From: Eucalyptus grandis
Lineage: Eukaryota; Streptophyta; Magnoliopsida; Myrtales; Myrtaceae
Direction of reading: 5' to 3'
DNA length: 64,000 nucleotides
Assembly: GCF_016545825.1 (NCBI RefSeq)
Contig: NC_052614.1
Coordinates: 40,952,072-41,016,071 of the forward strand
Shown: piece by piece, positions 34,959 to 47,010 of the stretch
Position numbering within the stretch: the stretch's first letter is position 1
Layout of the letters: each line of letters starts with the position of its first letter
Translations under genes and position numbers: made by a program
Notes under the pieces: generated by a model
Told to the model about the DNA's origin: nothing
What the model saw: only the letters and a program-made list of their open reading frames with translations
The model's database searches: none

Positions 34959-35576
34959 TTCTCCGATTCAGAGAGCTCAGAAGATCAGAAACTTTATAGC
35001 AGATGGCTATACGCAATGCCATGAATACGAAATGACCGTGTACAAACTAAGATGATACTATGCCCCTGTTCTACGTACTGCTCTTCTCCGATTCAGAAAG
35101 CTCAGAAGATCAGAAACTTTATAGCAGATGGCTATACGCAATGCCATGAAAACGAAATGACCGTGTAAAACTAATATGATACCCCCTATTCTACGTGCTG
35201 CGCTTCTCCGATTCAGAAAGCTCAGAAGATCATAAACTTTATAGCAGATGGCTATACACAATGCCATGAAAACGAAATGACCGTGTACAAACTAAGATGA
35301 TACTATGCCCCTATTCTACGTACTGCTCTTCTCCGATTCAGAAAGCTCAGAAGATCAGAAACTTTATAGCAGATGGCTATACGCAATGCCATGAAAACGA
35401 AATGACCGTGTACAAACTAATATGATGCTATGCCCCTATTCTACGTACTGCTCTTCTCCGATTCAGAAAGCTCAGAAGATCAGAAACTTTATAGCAGATG
35501 GCTATACACAATGCCATGAAAACGAAATGACCGTGTACAAACTAAGATGATACTATGCCCCTCTACGTACTGCTCT
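34959..35576. repeat. five-copy tandem repeat, 120-125-bp unit, 3' of the receptor gene
   Basis: Units begin at TTCTCCGATTCAG at 34959, 35084, 35204, 35329 and 35454; the last ends near 35576. They are nearly identical to each other (first unit slightly diverged). The array ends 17 bp from the receptor gene's stop codon, so it probably forms most of its 3' UTR. A single diverged unit is present in the same position beside RLK pseudogene 3 (56728-56875). Confidence 0.93.
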
Positions 35577-35592
35577 CCACCTTATTTTCTTA

Positions 35593-38500
35593 TCAAGGAA
35601 GTGACAACTTGATCTTGTTGAGCTTAACCATGATAGTTTTCATGTCCATTCTTTCCTCAGGCAAGTCCTTTGAACATTCTAGTCCTAACTCTAGGACTGA
35701 TGAAATTATGCTCTCGAGTTCCGAAAGCGTCAGATCTTCATGTTTCGTGCTAATGAGTTTGCCATCCATGATGTCAAGCACTCTGTTTGGAATCGCTGCA
35801 CCTACCCAGAGCCTCAAGCTCATATCCGCATTGAACATTTCATCGGTTGGCTTCTTTCTGGTTATCACTTCCAACAACAATATGCCGAAGCTATAAACAT
35901 CTCCTTTTGTCGAGACTTTTCCTTCCAAACCGTACTCTACAAGGAACATTTTTTGTGAAAAAATAACATCAGAGATTGATCTTTTTTCTTTTTGGGCATA
36001 AACAATAAGATCGAGAGTCATATGAGTGTTAATATATCTCTATTATATTAGACAATTATACTAGCAATCAAAAGCCCAAATTAGCTAAAATTTGGCAAAT
36101 GTACCTGGAGCAACGTATCCGATTGTGCCGAGAGTTTGGGTTTGTGTTTCAAGCTTGTTCTCAGCCAAAATCTTTGAGATTCCAAAGTCGCAGACTTGTG
36201 CGACTAGGTCCTCGTTTAGGAGAACATTGCTAGGCTTCAAATCGCAGTGCACAATGGGTTCCGGTTGGCCATGGTGGAGATAATCGAGTGACGTAGCGAT
36301 GTCTACCATTATCTTCACTCGCTGATGGAGACCCAAGTTGTAGTTGTTGGAGTAAAGCCACTTCTCCAAGCTCCCATTGGGCATGTATTGCAGCACCAAA
36401 GCTCTCAGATCGGCATTCGTGCAGGTGCTGATCACCTTGACTAGATTCCGGTGTCGGATCTTGCGGAAAACCTCGCATTCTACATCGAAACTTTTTAGGG
36501 CGCCTTCAATGTGGAGATTCAGTACTTTGACTACGACATCCATCCCATTGGCTAGAGTTCCTTTGTATACAGAGCTAAAGCTTCCCTCTCTAAGCAAATT
36601 GCTTTCGCTAAAGTTGTTAGTAGCCGAGCAAAGCTCCCGATATGATATCATCGGGTGGTCAATTCCAGGCGGGTTCTCCACCAAAACTGAAGATTTTTTG
36701 CCAGTGTTCCCATGCTTTCTAAGCAAGCAAATGACAAAGACTAAAAGTACAGGTGATACAATTGGCGCCATAATGTATAGTAAATGGAGCTGCTTGTCCC
36801 TTGATGATTTCTTTCCATTCACTTTGCAACGTGGGACTTGAAAAATAGCATTTCCACAAAGTACTTCATTCCCAATGAATGAGAGAGCTGAGAAATTTCC
36901 AAAGGGCCCACCATTAGGAATTGCTCCTGATAGCTTGTTAAAGGACAAGTTCAAATTTTGCAGATATCTAAGTCCTTCCATGGACTTAGGTATTGTGCCA
37001 GATAACTCATTGTGGGAGAGATCAAGGAAGTCCAACCCTTTAAGGTTGCCGATTGATTGCGGTATCAATCCTTGAAATGAGTTCCTTGACAAGTTGAGAG
37101 AAGCAAGGCTCTCCAATTCTTGGATGGAACTCGGTATGGTGCCAGTAAGTTGATTCCAAGAAAGATCAATGCTGTTCATAGCTCTCATTTTTCCTATTTC
37201 AAGTGGTAGTCCTCCAGTGAAAGAATTGAGTGACAGATTGAGGAAGATAAGTTCTTGAAGGCTCCACAGACTAACCGGTATAACTGATGTCATGTTATTC
37301 GAACTTAGGAGAAAGTTTTGAAGATTGCTGAGGTTTCCAATGCAATTCGGGATCAATCCAGATATCCTATTTTGCCAGAGCACCAACTCTCCTAAATTTG
37401 TCAAGTAGCATATCTCATTGGGGATTGGTCCTTCGAGATGGTTGTTATCAAGATATAGCCTTTGCAAGCTTTCTAATCCTCCGACCGATGATGGGATGTT
37501 GCCAACTAGATCGTTATAGCTCAACGCTAGAAAAGTCAATCTCTTCAAGAAACCTATTTCCTTGGGAATGCGGCCTCTTATTTGAGAATCTGGAGCGAGT
37601 AGAGTTCGTAAGGAACTGGAGAAGTTTTTGATAGATTTTGGTATGGAGCCGTGAAGCGGGTTTTCTCCCAGATCCAAGGTTTGCAGCGATTGGCAATTTG
37701 ATAAGGCAGATAGAAAACTGAGCTCTGAACAATGAGGCTCTCCTGTGAGCTGATTTGACGAAACCGCGAAGCTTATGAGGTTCTTCAAGTTGCCCAAACT
37801 CATGGGTATCGGTCCGCTAAGTTGATTGAAAGCAGCATGGAAAATAATTAGGCTCGTATAATTCGAAATATATTGTGGGATGTTTCCGCCAAGGCTATTT
37901 ATTGATAGATGGAATATTTCCAAATTCGGAAGGCTTAGTTCGCTACTTGAGGGAAGGCTTCCGGAGAGTGAATTGTCCATCAAAGAAAGCACTTGTAGCG
38001 AAGAAATGTTAAAAATCTCTTTAGGCACTTCGCCCGTTAGCAGATTTTCCTCAAGGACCATTGAATTCAAATTGACCAACTTGCCAATCTCACTCGGAAG
38101 GTTACCTCCTATCTGGTTAGTAGGTAAGCTCAAGATGCGCAAGCTCGACATGTTGCCAATGGTTCGAGGAATCGCTCCAGTCAACTTGTTACCACCGAGA
38201 AAGAGTTTTTGCAGCTTTTGCAAGCTGTCTATGTCTCGAGGAATGCTTCCCTGAAAATGATTGCCTGCCAACGACAACGTGAGAAGCTCTTTGCATTGGG
38301 TTAGCGTCTCTGGTAGCAGGCCACTGAATTGGTTAAGAGGCAGTGCAAGTATCTGAATGTTACGCCAGCGGTAGCAAAGATCGGAGGGAAGACTTCCAGA
38401 GAGATAATTGATCATCAAATTGACACTCGTGAGCGATCTATTGAAAAGTGCTAATGGAATCGAACCTGTGAGAGTGGCGTTGACCAATGTAATGACCTGC

Positions 38501-39087
38501 AATGTGGATATATTGCTCAGGAAGCTTGGAATTTGACCCCGTAAGTCATTTGAGCTAAGGTCCAGTTGTTGCAACTTAGGGAAGGTGCTGAATTCTCTTG
38601 GTATGCTGCCTGTTAGCCTATTCATCGCAAGTGACATGACTTTGAGGTTTTGGCATCGGGCTAAGTGAGGAGGAATATTTCCTTCAAACTGGTTCACATC
38701 AAGTACAAGTTCCTTTAGACGGCGTAAACGACTGATTTCTATTAGAATCGCGCCATAGAAGTTGTTGTTGCGGAGATCAAGAGAAGCCAGGAAAGAAAGA
38801 TTGCCTAGGTAGGGAGAGAGTCTTCCTTGGAGATCCATGTGCGAGAGGTCTAAAGCCGTAACTCTCTGCTTGCGGTTGTTGCAAACGACGCCAATCCATT
38901 CACAAAACTTTGCTTCAGTGGTCCAATTGCCACCTTTGATCGTGTTTGTTGGGTCGATTTCAATCGTTGATCTAAAGTGGAGGAGAGCCACTTGATCAGT
39001 GAAATTGCTGGAACAGGAGATGGGCTGAAACATCAATAGGGAAGCCAACATAACATCAAGAAATGCAATAAAGATGAACTTCTCCAT
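35593..39087 (-). CDS. LRR receptor-like serine/threonine kinase, subfamily XII (Xa21/EFR-like), two exons
   Basis: Predicted plasma-membrane receptor of 1108 residues, from exons 39087-36105 and 35936-35593 with a 168-bp GT-AG intron (35937-36104) inside the kinase, as is usual for subfamily XII. Order: signal peptide (1-25), LRRNT cap (about 28-70), more than 20 LRRs of xxLxLxxNxLxGxIP type (about 75-730), a membrane segment (about 767-790), and a kinase domain. Kinase residues: Lys854 (VVVKVL), catalytic HCD at 947-949, DFG at 967 and an APE motif rebuilt across the splice. Cys in place of Arg in HCD makes it a non-RD kinase, a class linked to recognition of microbial patterns. Relatives such as FLS2, EFR and Xa21 sense microbes; the ligand here is unknown. 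The glycine loop is atypical (REGSFSSVYKG). The ATG at 39087 gives a proper signal peptide; an in-frame ATG at 39117 would add ten residues. Frame is intact. Confidence 0.92.
35937..36104 (-). other. intron of the receptor kinase gene
   Basis: On the minus strand the donor reads CCAG|GTACAT and the acceptor CTTGTAG|AGTACG. Joining restores the Ala-Pro-Glu motif followed by YGLEGKVSTKGDVYSFG, the expected kinase continuation. Phase 1. Confidence 0.92.
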
Positions 39088-39303
39088 AATGAACAGAGTA
39101 TCTTTTGATTGCATCAATAGATAGTTTGCTAACTAGGACCTGCTCTTAGTATTTAATATCAAAGCAAACCAAATAATTGTCTCAATTTTTAAAAATGAAA
39201 ACAATGGAAAGAAAGACTAACTATCAAATGATGCCCCTCGATCGTGTCTAATTCGGTAAATGGCTTGTTCTTTACGTCTACATGTTCACACTTACACAAG
39301 TTT

Positions 39304-39397
39304 CTAATGCTCCAAGGAATAAATGTGAAAGGTTTTGTGATTTCAAGTGGGCCTTTTGACTAATGCTCCAAGGAATAAATGTGAAAGGTTTTGTGAT
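39304..39397. repeat. 38-bp direct repeat upstream of the receptor gene
   Basis: CTAATGCTCCAAGGAATAAA and the next 18 bases occur at 39304-39341 and 39360-39397 without a mismatch. They lie about 220-310 bp upstream of the receptor start codon, so they may be part of its promoter; this is inference. Confidence 0.9.
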
Positions 39398-39404
39398 AAC
39401 TGTC

Positions 39405-41900
39405 ATGACCTCCCTGTAGGAGTGATGTTAAATATCTCCTCGGAAGTTGATTGACTGGAAGTTCTATTACTGGAATAGATAATAATACTAGTAGTCTGTC
39501 AACTTTTATTCATGTGTCATGTCATATTGAACTTTTAATCGATTCAATTAAATCACTTTTGATTTATGTGAAATGTCATCCGGTAACGTTCAATTGGTCT
39601 AATTAGATCCCCTACTATATTTAATGTGTTTATTGTCATCCTTTCATTAATTAATTTATATGAAATGCATCATGGACACCAATTTGATAAAACTGATGTT
39701 GATGGAGCAAATTACGTGGGTTTGGGGCGTGTCATGTTGACTATAAATTGCAAAACTATAATACCCGTTCCCTTAAATATGTGCACTATTCATTCTGACG
39801 ACATTTTCTTTCCTCAAAAAACATTATCATCCAGTGGACTCTCCTCAACAGCCATCAAAAGGACAAGGTAATGGCTTCAAGGACCTCCGCGGGTCGCAGC
39901 TCGTCTGTTTAATATACAGTGAGGGTGGGCTCCACGGAAGTGTACTTTATTTTTACGTTCGATGCCCAAATGCCTCGCTCCCCCAATTCTCCCTGTATTT
40001 TTTATCTTTTCCTTGAGAGTGAGTACCCTCTTAAAATTTTACATCACGACAATCCCGAAATCCGGATTGAACCAAGATAAAGCTATTTAAGGACATTTTT
40101 AGGTCTAACCTATACAAAATGCACAGAAAACTTAGCTCTTTTCTTTAGGCATACTGAAAAATCCTCCTCCATTCTCAATTTGACATGACTTCGATTGAAA
40201 GCTTGAAGAAGAGTAAGACCACCTTAATTATATAAAGAAAAGGGTTTTGTCCTGGTTTGTAAGCTGTTCTAAAATACTAATAGAATTCCCGTGCATGTGC
40301 TGCACGGGTTCCAACTTCTTCTTCTTCTTTTTTAATGAAAAATTGCTTGAAAGTATTAAATCGAAACCCAGTGTTGATTTTGGTCCTCTCACTTTGAACT
40401 AATAATTTATGGTAACTTCGAATTTGATGTCTCAAGTGTAACATTCCAATGCATGACACTGATGAGTTATGAAGGCTTGCGTCATTTATATGAGATCCAA
40501 GAGGCTTAGCCGGGAGGCAACGTCAATTTTCTTTTTCTCCTCAAACTTGACATTTCAATGCCCAATAATCAAGACCTATTTTTCTTTTGACCTAGCTGGG
40601 TTAGCATTCTCGAATTTAATAGGTTGTTATAGCGGATTAACCCTTTCTTTAAGTATAATGCAGTTCTTTGGCATGCAATGTTGCTTTTAAAAATATGCCA
40701 TAGTCATGTGTTAAGGGAAATTGTACCAAAAGTCTCATCTAATATATGAACTGGAATCGAGGAGTAAACCTTTCAATTGCTGCAATAAGTCCTATGAAAA
40801 TGGAAAAGTATAACTGAGTGTTAAACCATTCCGTGGGTGTAAATTACACAGTGTAATCAAGTCATAAAGTTCTCAACCTATACTAACAAGTGAAATAAAA
40901 GGTTGCCGCATAGGCTTTGAGTGTTATTTGGGTTAGTTTCAACATTTCTCCATGGAAAAGACTTGATTTTACTTTTTGCAAAGTTGGTCACTTGATTGCG
41001 CTCGTCAAATAATTAGGACTCAAATGCATTCTATGCAAAAATCTAAGATTTCTAATGCACTTTTTTTGTTATGTTGGTATAGAGGGATTTCTTGTAGGTG
41101 GCGATTTATTTTTTAAGTACCGCACTTGAAATACCTTATGATTTCTGTACATATTGGTTCGAAAAAGGTGAGGGGATGATTTTACCAAATAAGTTAATTT
41201 TTAACTTGAATATAGGTCATTACGGTTGAATTTTAAATAAGCAAAGCAAATTTGCTTGAAAAGTGAAGACCCACATGGGACTCCTAAAACAGATTTCGAG
41301 GCTTATTTGTCTTTCAACTGAATCTTTCACGGAAATTACACGAGTCTATCTTTTCTTTTAAATATTGTAAAAGTAAGATTTGGGCAAAAAGAAAGCCATT
41401 AACCATCTTTTCTTTCTTTTGGAGTTTCTTTCTCAAGTAACTTTTTAATTTTTTTTTTTTTTTTTGCCACATAGAGTACTAAAGAAGAAAGTCATTGACA
41501 GTGGTTGAACCTCAATCATCTAGACCAATTCATATGAAATATTCAATCTTGAAATTTATTGCTCAATACATTAACATTTTAGATTTCACTAAATATCTTC
41601 ATCTATCGAAAACCTTTATGTTATGGTACATAGGGATTTTGTTGGACAAACTAGTAACATTTATTGTCTGGCATGTGATGGGATTTGTCCATGCAAATTG
41701 GACAGGAGTTTTGAAAAGAAAGGTACTAATTGCCCCACTAATGACTTCAATTGGGAGCCAAGCTCATTCTTTTAGAAATGATGTCTTCTTTGCTACATGT
41801 GACACGGGCAAGTAACGTGCATCGTGGGAAGTAATTGAAATGATAGTTCAAACACTTAAAGAAAAAAAATGTCATGTACAAATGTATCGTGTGTGAAACC
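39405..41900. repeat. 2.4-kb direct duplication D, copy 1
   Basis: Ordered similarity to 43060-45075. Examples are AGTCTGTCAACTTTTAT / AGTCTATCAACTTTTAT, the CATTATCATCCAGTGGA block, the GATTTTGGTCCTCTCACTTT block, the CATCTATCGAAAACCTTTATG block and the TTGAACCTCAATCATC block. Neither copy has a credible gene. The 106-codon open frame at 41495-41815 is not conserved in the other copy. Confidence 0.82.
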
Positions 41901-42440
41901 ATTGAATGGAAATTACAAATAGTCAAAAAGTTAACTATTTTAGAAATTGATCAACTACCAAATGAGCAGTGACAAATATGAGTTGTGTAGTCAAAAAGTT
42001 AGATAGCAACCCATGGACAATGTATGTTCATTAAACAAGTCATCGCAATCACACATATGTACACACTTATAAGCAGCTGTTTTTCATCATGATCAACATT
42101 TCAAGTGACATGAAGCAAGTAAAGTGCAGTGGGAAGTAATTGAAACGACCGTTCGAACAGTTGAAGAAAATTTTAAAAAATGTCCTATACAGGTGTATTG
42201 CGTGTGAAATTGTTGAATTCAAATTACAAGTAGTCAAAAAGTTAATTGTTTAAAAATCAATCAACAACCAGATAAGTGGTGACAAATATGATCTGTGTAG
42301 TCAAAAAGTTACATAGCTATCCACAGGCTATGTAAGTTGGTCAAACAAGTCATCGCAATCAATAATTGTGTAATTTCACGTGTACATACACACTTATTAG
42401 TGGTTGTTTTTTCGTCGTGATCAACAATCCAATCAGATGA
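41812..42440. repeat. two-copy tandem repeat, ~310-bp unit
   Basis: Units at about 41812-42112 and 42113-42440 share GTGGGAAGTAATTGAAA, AGTCAAAAAGTTA (twice per unit) and AAACAAGTCATCGCAATCA. A third partial unit begins at the end of duplication copy 2 (about 44965-45085). Confidence 0.85.
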
Positions 42441-42559
42441 GCAAGTGGGCCAACACCTTCCAGCACTTGATATCAGCACAGTCCATTATTCATAATCAAG
42501 ACATTCTCATTATCACAAGTGTTGGTGCTGTCCATGGTAAAACCATATGAAATGACTTG

Positions 42560-42800
42560 CGATAAATCATCTAGTGATCCTTCAAAGTATGTCAACCTCC
42601 AAAGACTTCTAGTCGAGGAAAGATTGACCATGCGAGGTCAAAGTCTTTTGAAATACTTATCATATTAGACTTGTTCTCCTCTTTGTCAATATCGTAATCA
42701 GTGATGAAAGATTGACTATGGTATCCTCCAGTCTATCATATGACACTTGTTCTCCTCTTGTCAATATATTCATTAGTTTTCATTGATTCATCGGTAGTTT
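42560..42800. repeat. repeat family E, copy 1
   Basis: Contains CCAAAGACTTCTA, GAAAGATTGACCATG and TTGTTCTCCTCTT blocks that recur in order at 49850-50070. Not coding. Confidence 0.75.
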
Positions 42801-43059
42801 TCATTTCGAACGGCTCTTGACAACAATATGGATAACGATCTAGCGTAACTATCAATCTACTCGAACTCGTTAGTTTGATTCGGATTAGTATATATTATTT
42901 CATGGAATTATGGAATTTCACGTGCACTCCAGCAAAGTAAGCTTAATTCACGGAAGAAAAGGATGCGTAAATTACACGAGTCTACCTTTCAAATTCTTCT
43001 TCCGTGATTGAGGGAAGTTGGAGAATACTTCAATCACGTCCCACGCATGTCTTCACTTT
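42801..43059. other. unannotated spacer
   Basis: Nothing recognisable; lies between repeat family E and duplication D copy 2. Confidence 0.4.
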
Positions 43060-45075
43060 TAAAAAAAAGGGACAATATGAAGTGTCTCATGGGAAGTTGA
43101 CTGATTGGAGGTTTCTATGGCTAGAATAGATAATGATATCAATAGTCTATCAACTTTTATCCATGCGTCATGTTATATTGGAACTTCCAATTGATTCAAT
43201 TAAATTAATTTTGATAAATGTGAAATATCGCCCCCCAACTTTCAGTTGGTCTAATTAGATCCATAATATATTTAATATGTTTATTGTCATCCTTTCATTA
43301 ATTAATTTAAATGAAATATGTCATGGATAACAATTTTATAAAGCTGATGTTTGATGGAGAAAAATATGTGGACTTTGTGCGTGTCATGGTGACTTTAAAT
43401 TGTAAAACTATAATACCAGCTCCTTTAATATGAGCGCTATTCACTCCAACAATATTTTCTTTTCTCAACACGCATTATCATCCAGTGGATAATGGCTTTG
43501 AAATCTCTACTATTAAAATGCGCGGAAAACTTCATTATTTTCTTTTGAAGCATAGTGAAAAATCCTCCCTCACTCTCCATTTGACGTGATTTTGAATGAA
43601 AGCTTGAAGAAGAATAAGTGCACATTAATTTATATAAAGTAACGTTTTGTCCTGGTTTAATAGCTTTTCTTTAACACTAGTAAAATTCCTGTTGGCTGCA
43701 CGGGTTCTAGCTTTTTGTCTTATTGAAAAATTGCCTTAAAGTACTAATTTTAAACCTAGTGTTGATTTTGGTCCTCTCACTTTGAACTAATAATTTGTGG
43801 AACTATTAATTCATCTAATGCTTTTCAATACTTGAACGTCTTGATTTTCCTTTATTTAATTTCTATTGAACTTGTCTCAGTACTATAATACAATAATTTG
43901 TAGTTTGACCTTGGATTATGCAGCTTTTTCATATATCAATAGGACACGTTTGTGCATGTTTGTTCATGTTTGATCGGAACGGGGGCAGCGAGGTGCTAAC
44001 AGCAACAACGGCACGATGGGCTTCGTCGGATGAACAGTGAGCGTCCAGGATGAGTTGGTAACTTATATCAAGAAGTGAAATTAAGGGTTGCCGCATAGGC
44101 TTCGAGTGCTATTTGGGCAAGTTTTGGCATTCTCCATGGAAAAGACTTTATTTTACTTTTTGCAAAGGTGGATGACTTGATTGCGCTCATCAAATAATTA
44201 GGACTCAAATGCATTCCGTGCAAGGATTTAAGATTTTTGGTGCACTTTTGTTGTTATGCTAGTGTAGAGGGATTTCTTATAGGTGATGATTTGTTTTTAA
44301 AGTACTGCACTTGAAATTCCTTAAGATTTATGTACGGATTGGCTTGGAAAAGAGGAGGGGGGATGATTTGACCAAATAAGTTAATTTTTAACTTGAATTT
44401 AGGTCATTGCGGTTGAATTATAAATAAGTAAAGGGAATTTGCTCGAAAAGTGAAGACATACGTGGGACTCCGAAAACAGATTTTGAGGCTTATGTTGTCA
44501 TTTAGCTGAATCTTTCTAGGAAATCACCCGAGTCTACCTTTCAAGTTCTTCTTTTCATTTAAATATTATAAGAGTAAGAATTTGGCAAGAAGAAAATCAC
44601 AAACTGGGGACCAATAAAGAAGAAAGCCATCAACCATCTTTTAAGTTTTTTTCTTTTTGCCACACAGACTCATAAAGAAGAAAGTTATTGGCCATGGTTG
44701 AACCTCAATCATCCTAACCAATTCATACAAAAATGCATTAATACTTGAGATTTCACTAAATATCTTCAACTATCGAAAACCTTTATGTGATGGTACATGG
44801 GGATTTTGTTGGACATACTAGTGCATGTGATGGGATTTGTCCATGCAAAGTGTACAAGAGTTTTAAAATGAAAACTTGATAATTACCCCCATTGATGACT
44901 TTAATTGGGAGCCATGCTTGTTGTTTTAGAAAATGATGTCTTCTTTGATACGCATGACACGGGGCAAGTAATCTGCATCGTGGGAAGTAATTGAAACGAT
45001 AGTTCTAGCACTTAAAGAAATTAAAAAAAAAAATAGGTGTATCGTGTGTGAATAGAAATTACAAGTTGTCAAAAA
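43060..45075. repeat. 2.4-kb direct duplication D, copy 2
   Basis: Second copy of the block at 39405-41900, shorter because of internal deletions. A part of it (about 43780-44050, with the GGGGCAGCG and GCTTCGTCGGAT motifs) is present a third time at 47530-47820. Confidence 0.82.
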
Positions 45076-45320
45076 GCTAACTGTTTTAGAAATCAGGCTT
45101 CTCTCTCTCTCTCTCTGGGCCTTGACTGAAGTTGCGTAAAAGCAACATTGACGTTGATTTGAGGCTGCTGGCCTCCTTCAAGCCATGAATGACCTCGGCG
45201 GTCCCTTTCATATGGAGGTCGCGGGTCAAGGTCGTATGTGGCAACTGGCGATCTTCAATCAAGGTTGCAAGTTGCAGTAAAATCACGGATGACCTGGATT
45301 GAGGTCGTCCGTCGCGATCC

Positions 45321-45486
45321 GGGACCGCAGGTCAAGGTCACCAGACACTTTTGGGACCGAGAGAGAGAGGGCTCAATTGTTTACAGAGGGATGAGAGAGA
45401 ACCGGGACCACAGATCAAGGTCACCAGACACTTTTGGGACCGAGAGAGAGAGGGCTCAGTTATTTACAGAGGGATGAGAGAGAACC
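45321..45486. repeat. 83-bp tandem duplication
   Basis: Units start at GGGACCGCAGGTCAAGG (45321) and GGGACCACAGATCAAGG (45404), nearly identical. A further ~44-bp tandem pair (GTGAACGTAGGGGCAGGGGG) follows at about 45490-45577. Confidence 0.92.
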
Positions 45487-46229
45487 AAGCGTGAACGTAG
45501 GGGCAGGGGGTCTATGGTATTAGTGAGGAAGGGCGTGAACGTAGGGGCAGGGGGTCGATGGTAGTAGTGAGGAGGGGCGTCAACGGTGCCAGACGTCGGT
45601 GGGTGGTGCAAAGTGAGGGGTTTGTGCATGATGGAAGCTAGCACTTGGAGGCTTGGAATTTCTAGGGGTAATTTGATCTTTGTTGTGATTAGATTTTGTC
45701 TTAGGATGGAAAGCAATATTTTGAGAAATATGGAAATAGAGTTAAAGGTGCGAAAAGTGTTGAGTCTTTTGCTTAAACATAAATATGCGTTAGTGATGGT
45801 GGTTATCCACTACCAACATGACACATGGCATATGATGATTGTTCTGCTCATCAGGGTATTTCAGGGTACTTTTATAGCTAATTGTAATACAATACGCCTG
45901 CCTAGTCATAAAAAAATGAGAAAATTACTTGATATTTTTATTAAAAGAATCAACAATCAAGATTTTCTACTGAGAATTGATAATCGATATCTCGAAGTTT
46001 CATATTTTTTAGTAAATTACATTGAGAGAAACTTTTCACGCCTCCAATTATCTTTGGTGAATTGGTCAGCATACTATGTCCGGTTACAGTTTTCTTTACT
46101 GCAAATTTCTGAGCTTTGTCCGTTATATATGTTAATACAGGCAATGCTCCATATAAATGAAAGTATTGAGATGTATAGGGTATTCAATATATCACAAAAA
46201 ACAAAGAATTCATGTGATTTGTACTGACT

Positions 46230-47010
46230 ATCTTTTTTTCTTTTTTTTTTAGTCGAAAGAAAACGTATATTAGATCAAAAGGAAGTACAAGCAAAGACCA
46301 AAGCGTCCGAAGAGATAATATCCTGGAAAATAAAGGGAGGGAAAAGAAGCCAGTTGCTAACTGGGCCTTGATCCCAGTGGGCTTTAGCAGCCCAGTCGGC
46401 TGCTAGGTTAGCTTCTCGACGAACATGGTGGAGAGAGAGATTAGGGCATTAAGAAAACACGTCGCATAGAATCGCGAAAAGATGGCGCTCTGTGCATGGC
46501 AGCCGCTACTTCTGCTGAACCATTTCCACCAACAACAAACAGTCAGACTCGATCACTATGTGTTGAAGATGAAGCCCCTGCTGAATCAGACGTTGAAGAG
46601 CCGATATGAGAGCATAGACTTCAGCTTGGAAGGCCGATCGGGCAGAAACAGTTCGGGTAATCACATCGGTAAGAACTCCTTTGCTATCTTTGTAGATACA
46701 CGCAATGGATCCAGTCTCCGACCCCATTCGAAAAGCCCCATCAACATTACATTTAAGGCATCCCTTTTCAAGCGGTATCCATCTCCGATCTGAACTGACC
46801 AAGTTCTTGTTAATCCTATGTATAGATGGGTGTAAAAGCTTTATGATTCGGCTTTGGGCAAGGGCGTTGTCCACGGCTCGGAGTGGATCCAGTTGGTTCT
46901 GCCTAAAGACTGCGTTATTTCTTTGACACCATATCTCCCACAGCACATTGGCGATCACTTCGAAATCTGGGGACGCCCTTGGGAGAGTAGCTCGAATGGT
47001 CAAAACCTTA
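46230..47010 (-). mobile_element. 5'-truncated L1-type LINE with RNase H end
   Basis: The minus-strand frame 47003-46506 and its continuation to about 46370 encode the C-terminal RNase H-like domain (RVT_3 type) of plant L1 LINEs. CNVDGAF, FQAEVYALISAL and IESDCLLLVEMV supply the expected Asp, Glu and Asp. Before it comes a WEIWCQRNNAVF motif typical of the linker. After the HVRREANLAAD-like end there is a 3' UTR and an A-rich tail (T-run on the top strand, 46231-46250). The upstream reverse transcriptase is absent, as expected for a 5'-truncated insertion. The last part has a frame disruption. Confidence 0.88.

Noticed and set aside
35058..35267. Repetitive minus-strand peptide frame
   Set aside because: It arises from reading through the tandem repeat and is closed in other units.
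34959..35576. CRISPR-like array
   Set aside because: The units are directly abutting 120-125-bp repeats without spacers, in a plant genome. It is a tandem repeat.
41495..41815. 106-codon frame
   Set aside because: The frame is broken in duplication D copy 2 (44690-44960), so there is no sign of protein constraint.
45586..46227. 213-codon plus-strand frame
   Set aside because: It lies in duplicated block B. The equivalent stretch in block C is closed, and no domain is seen.
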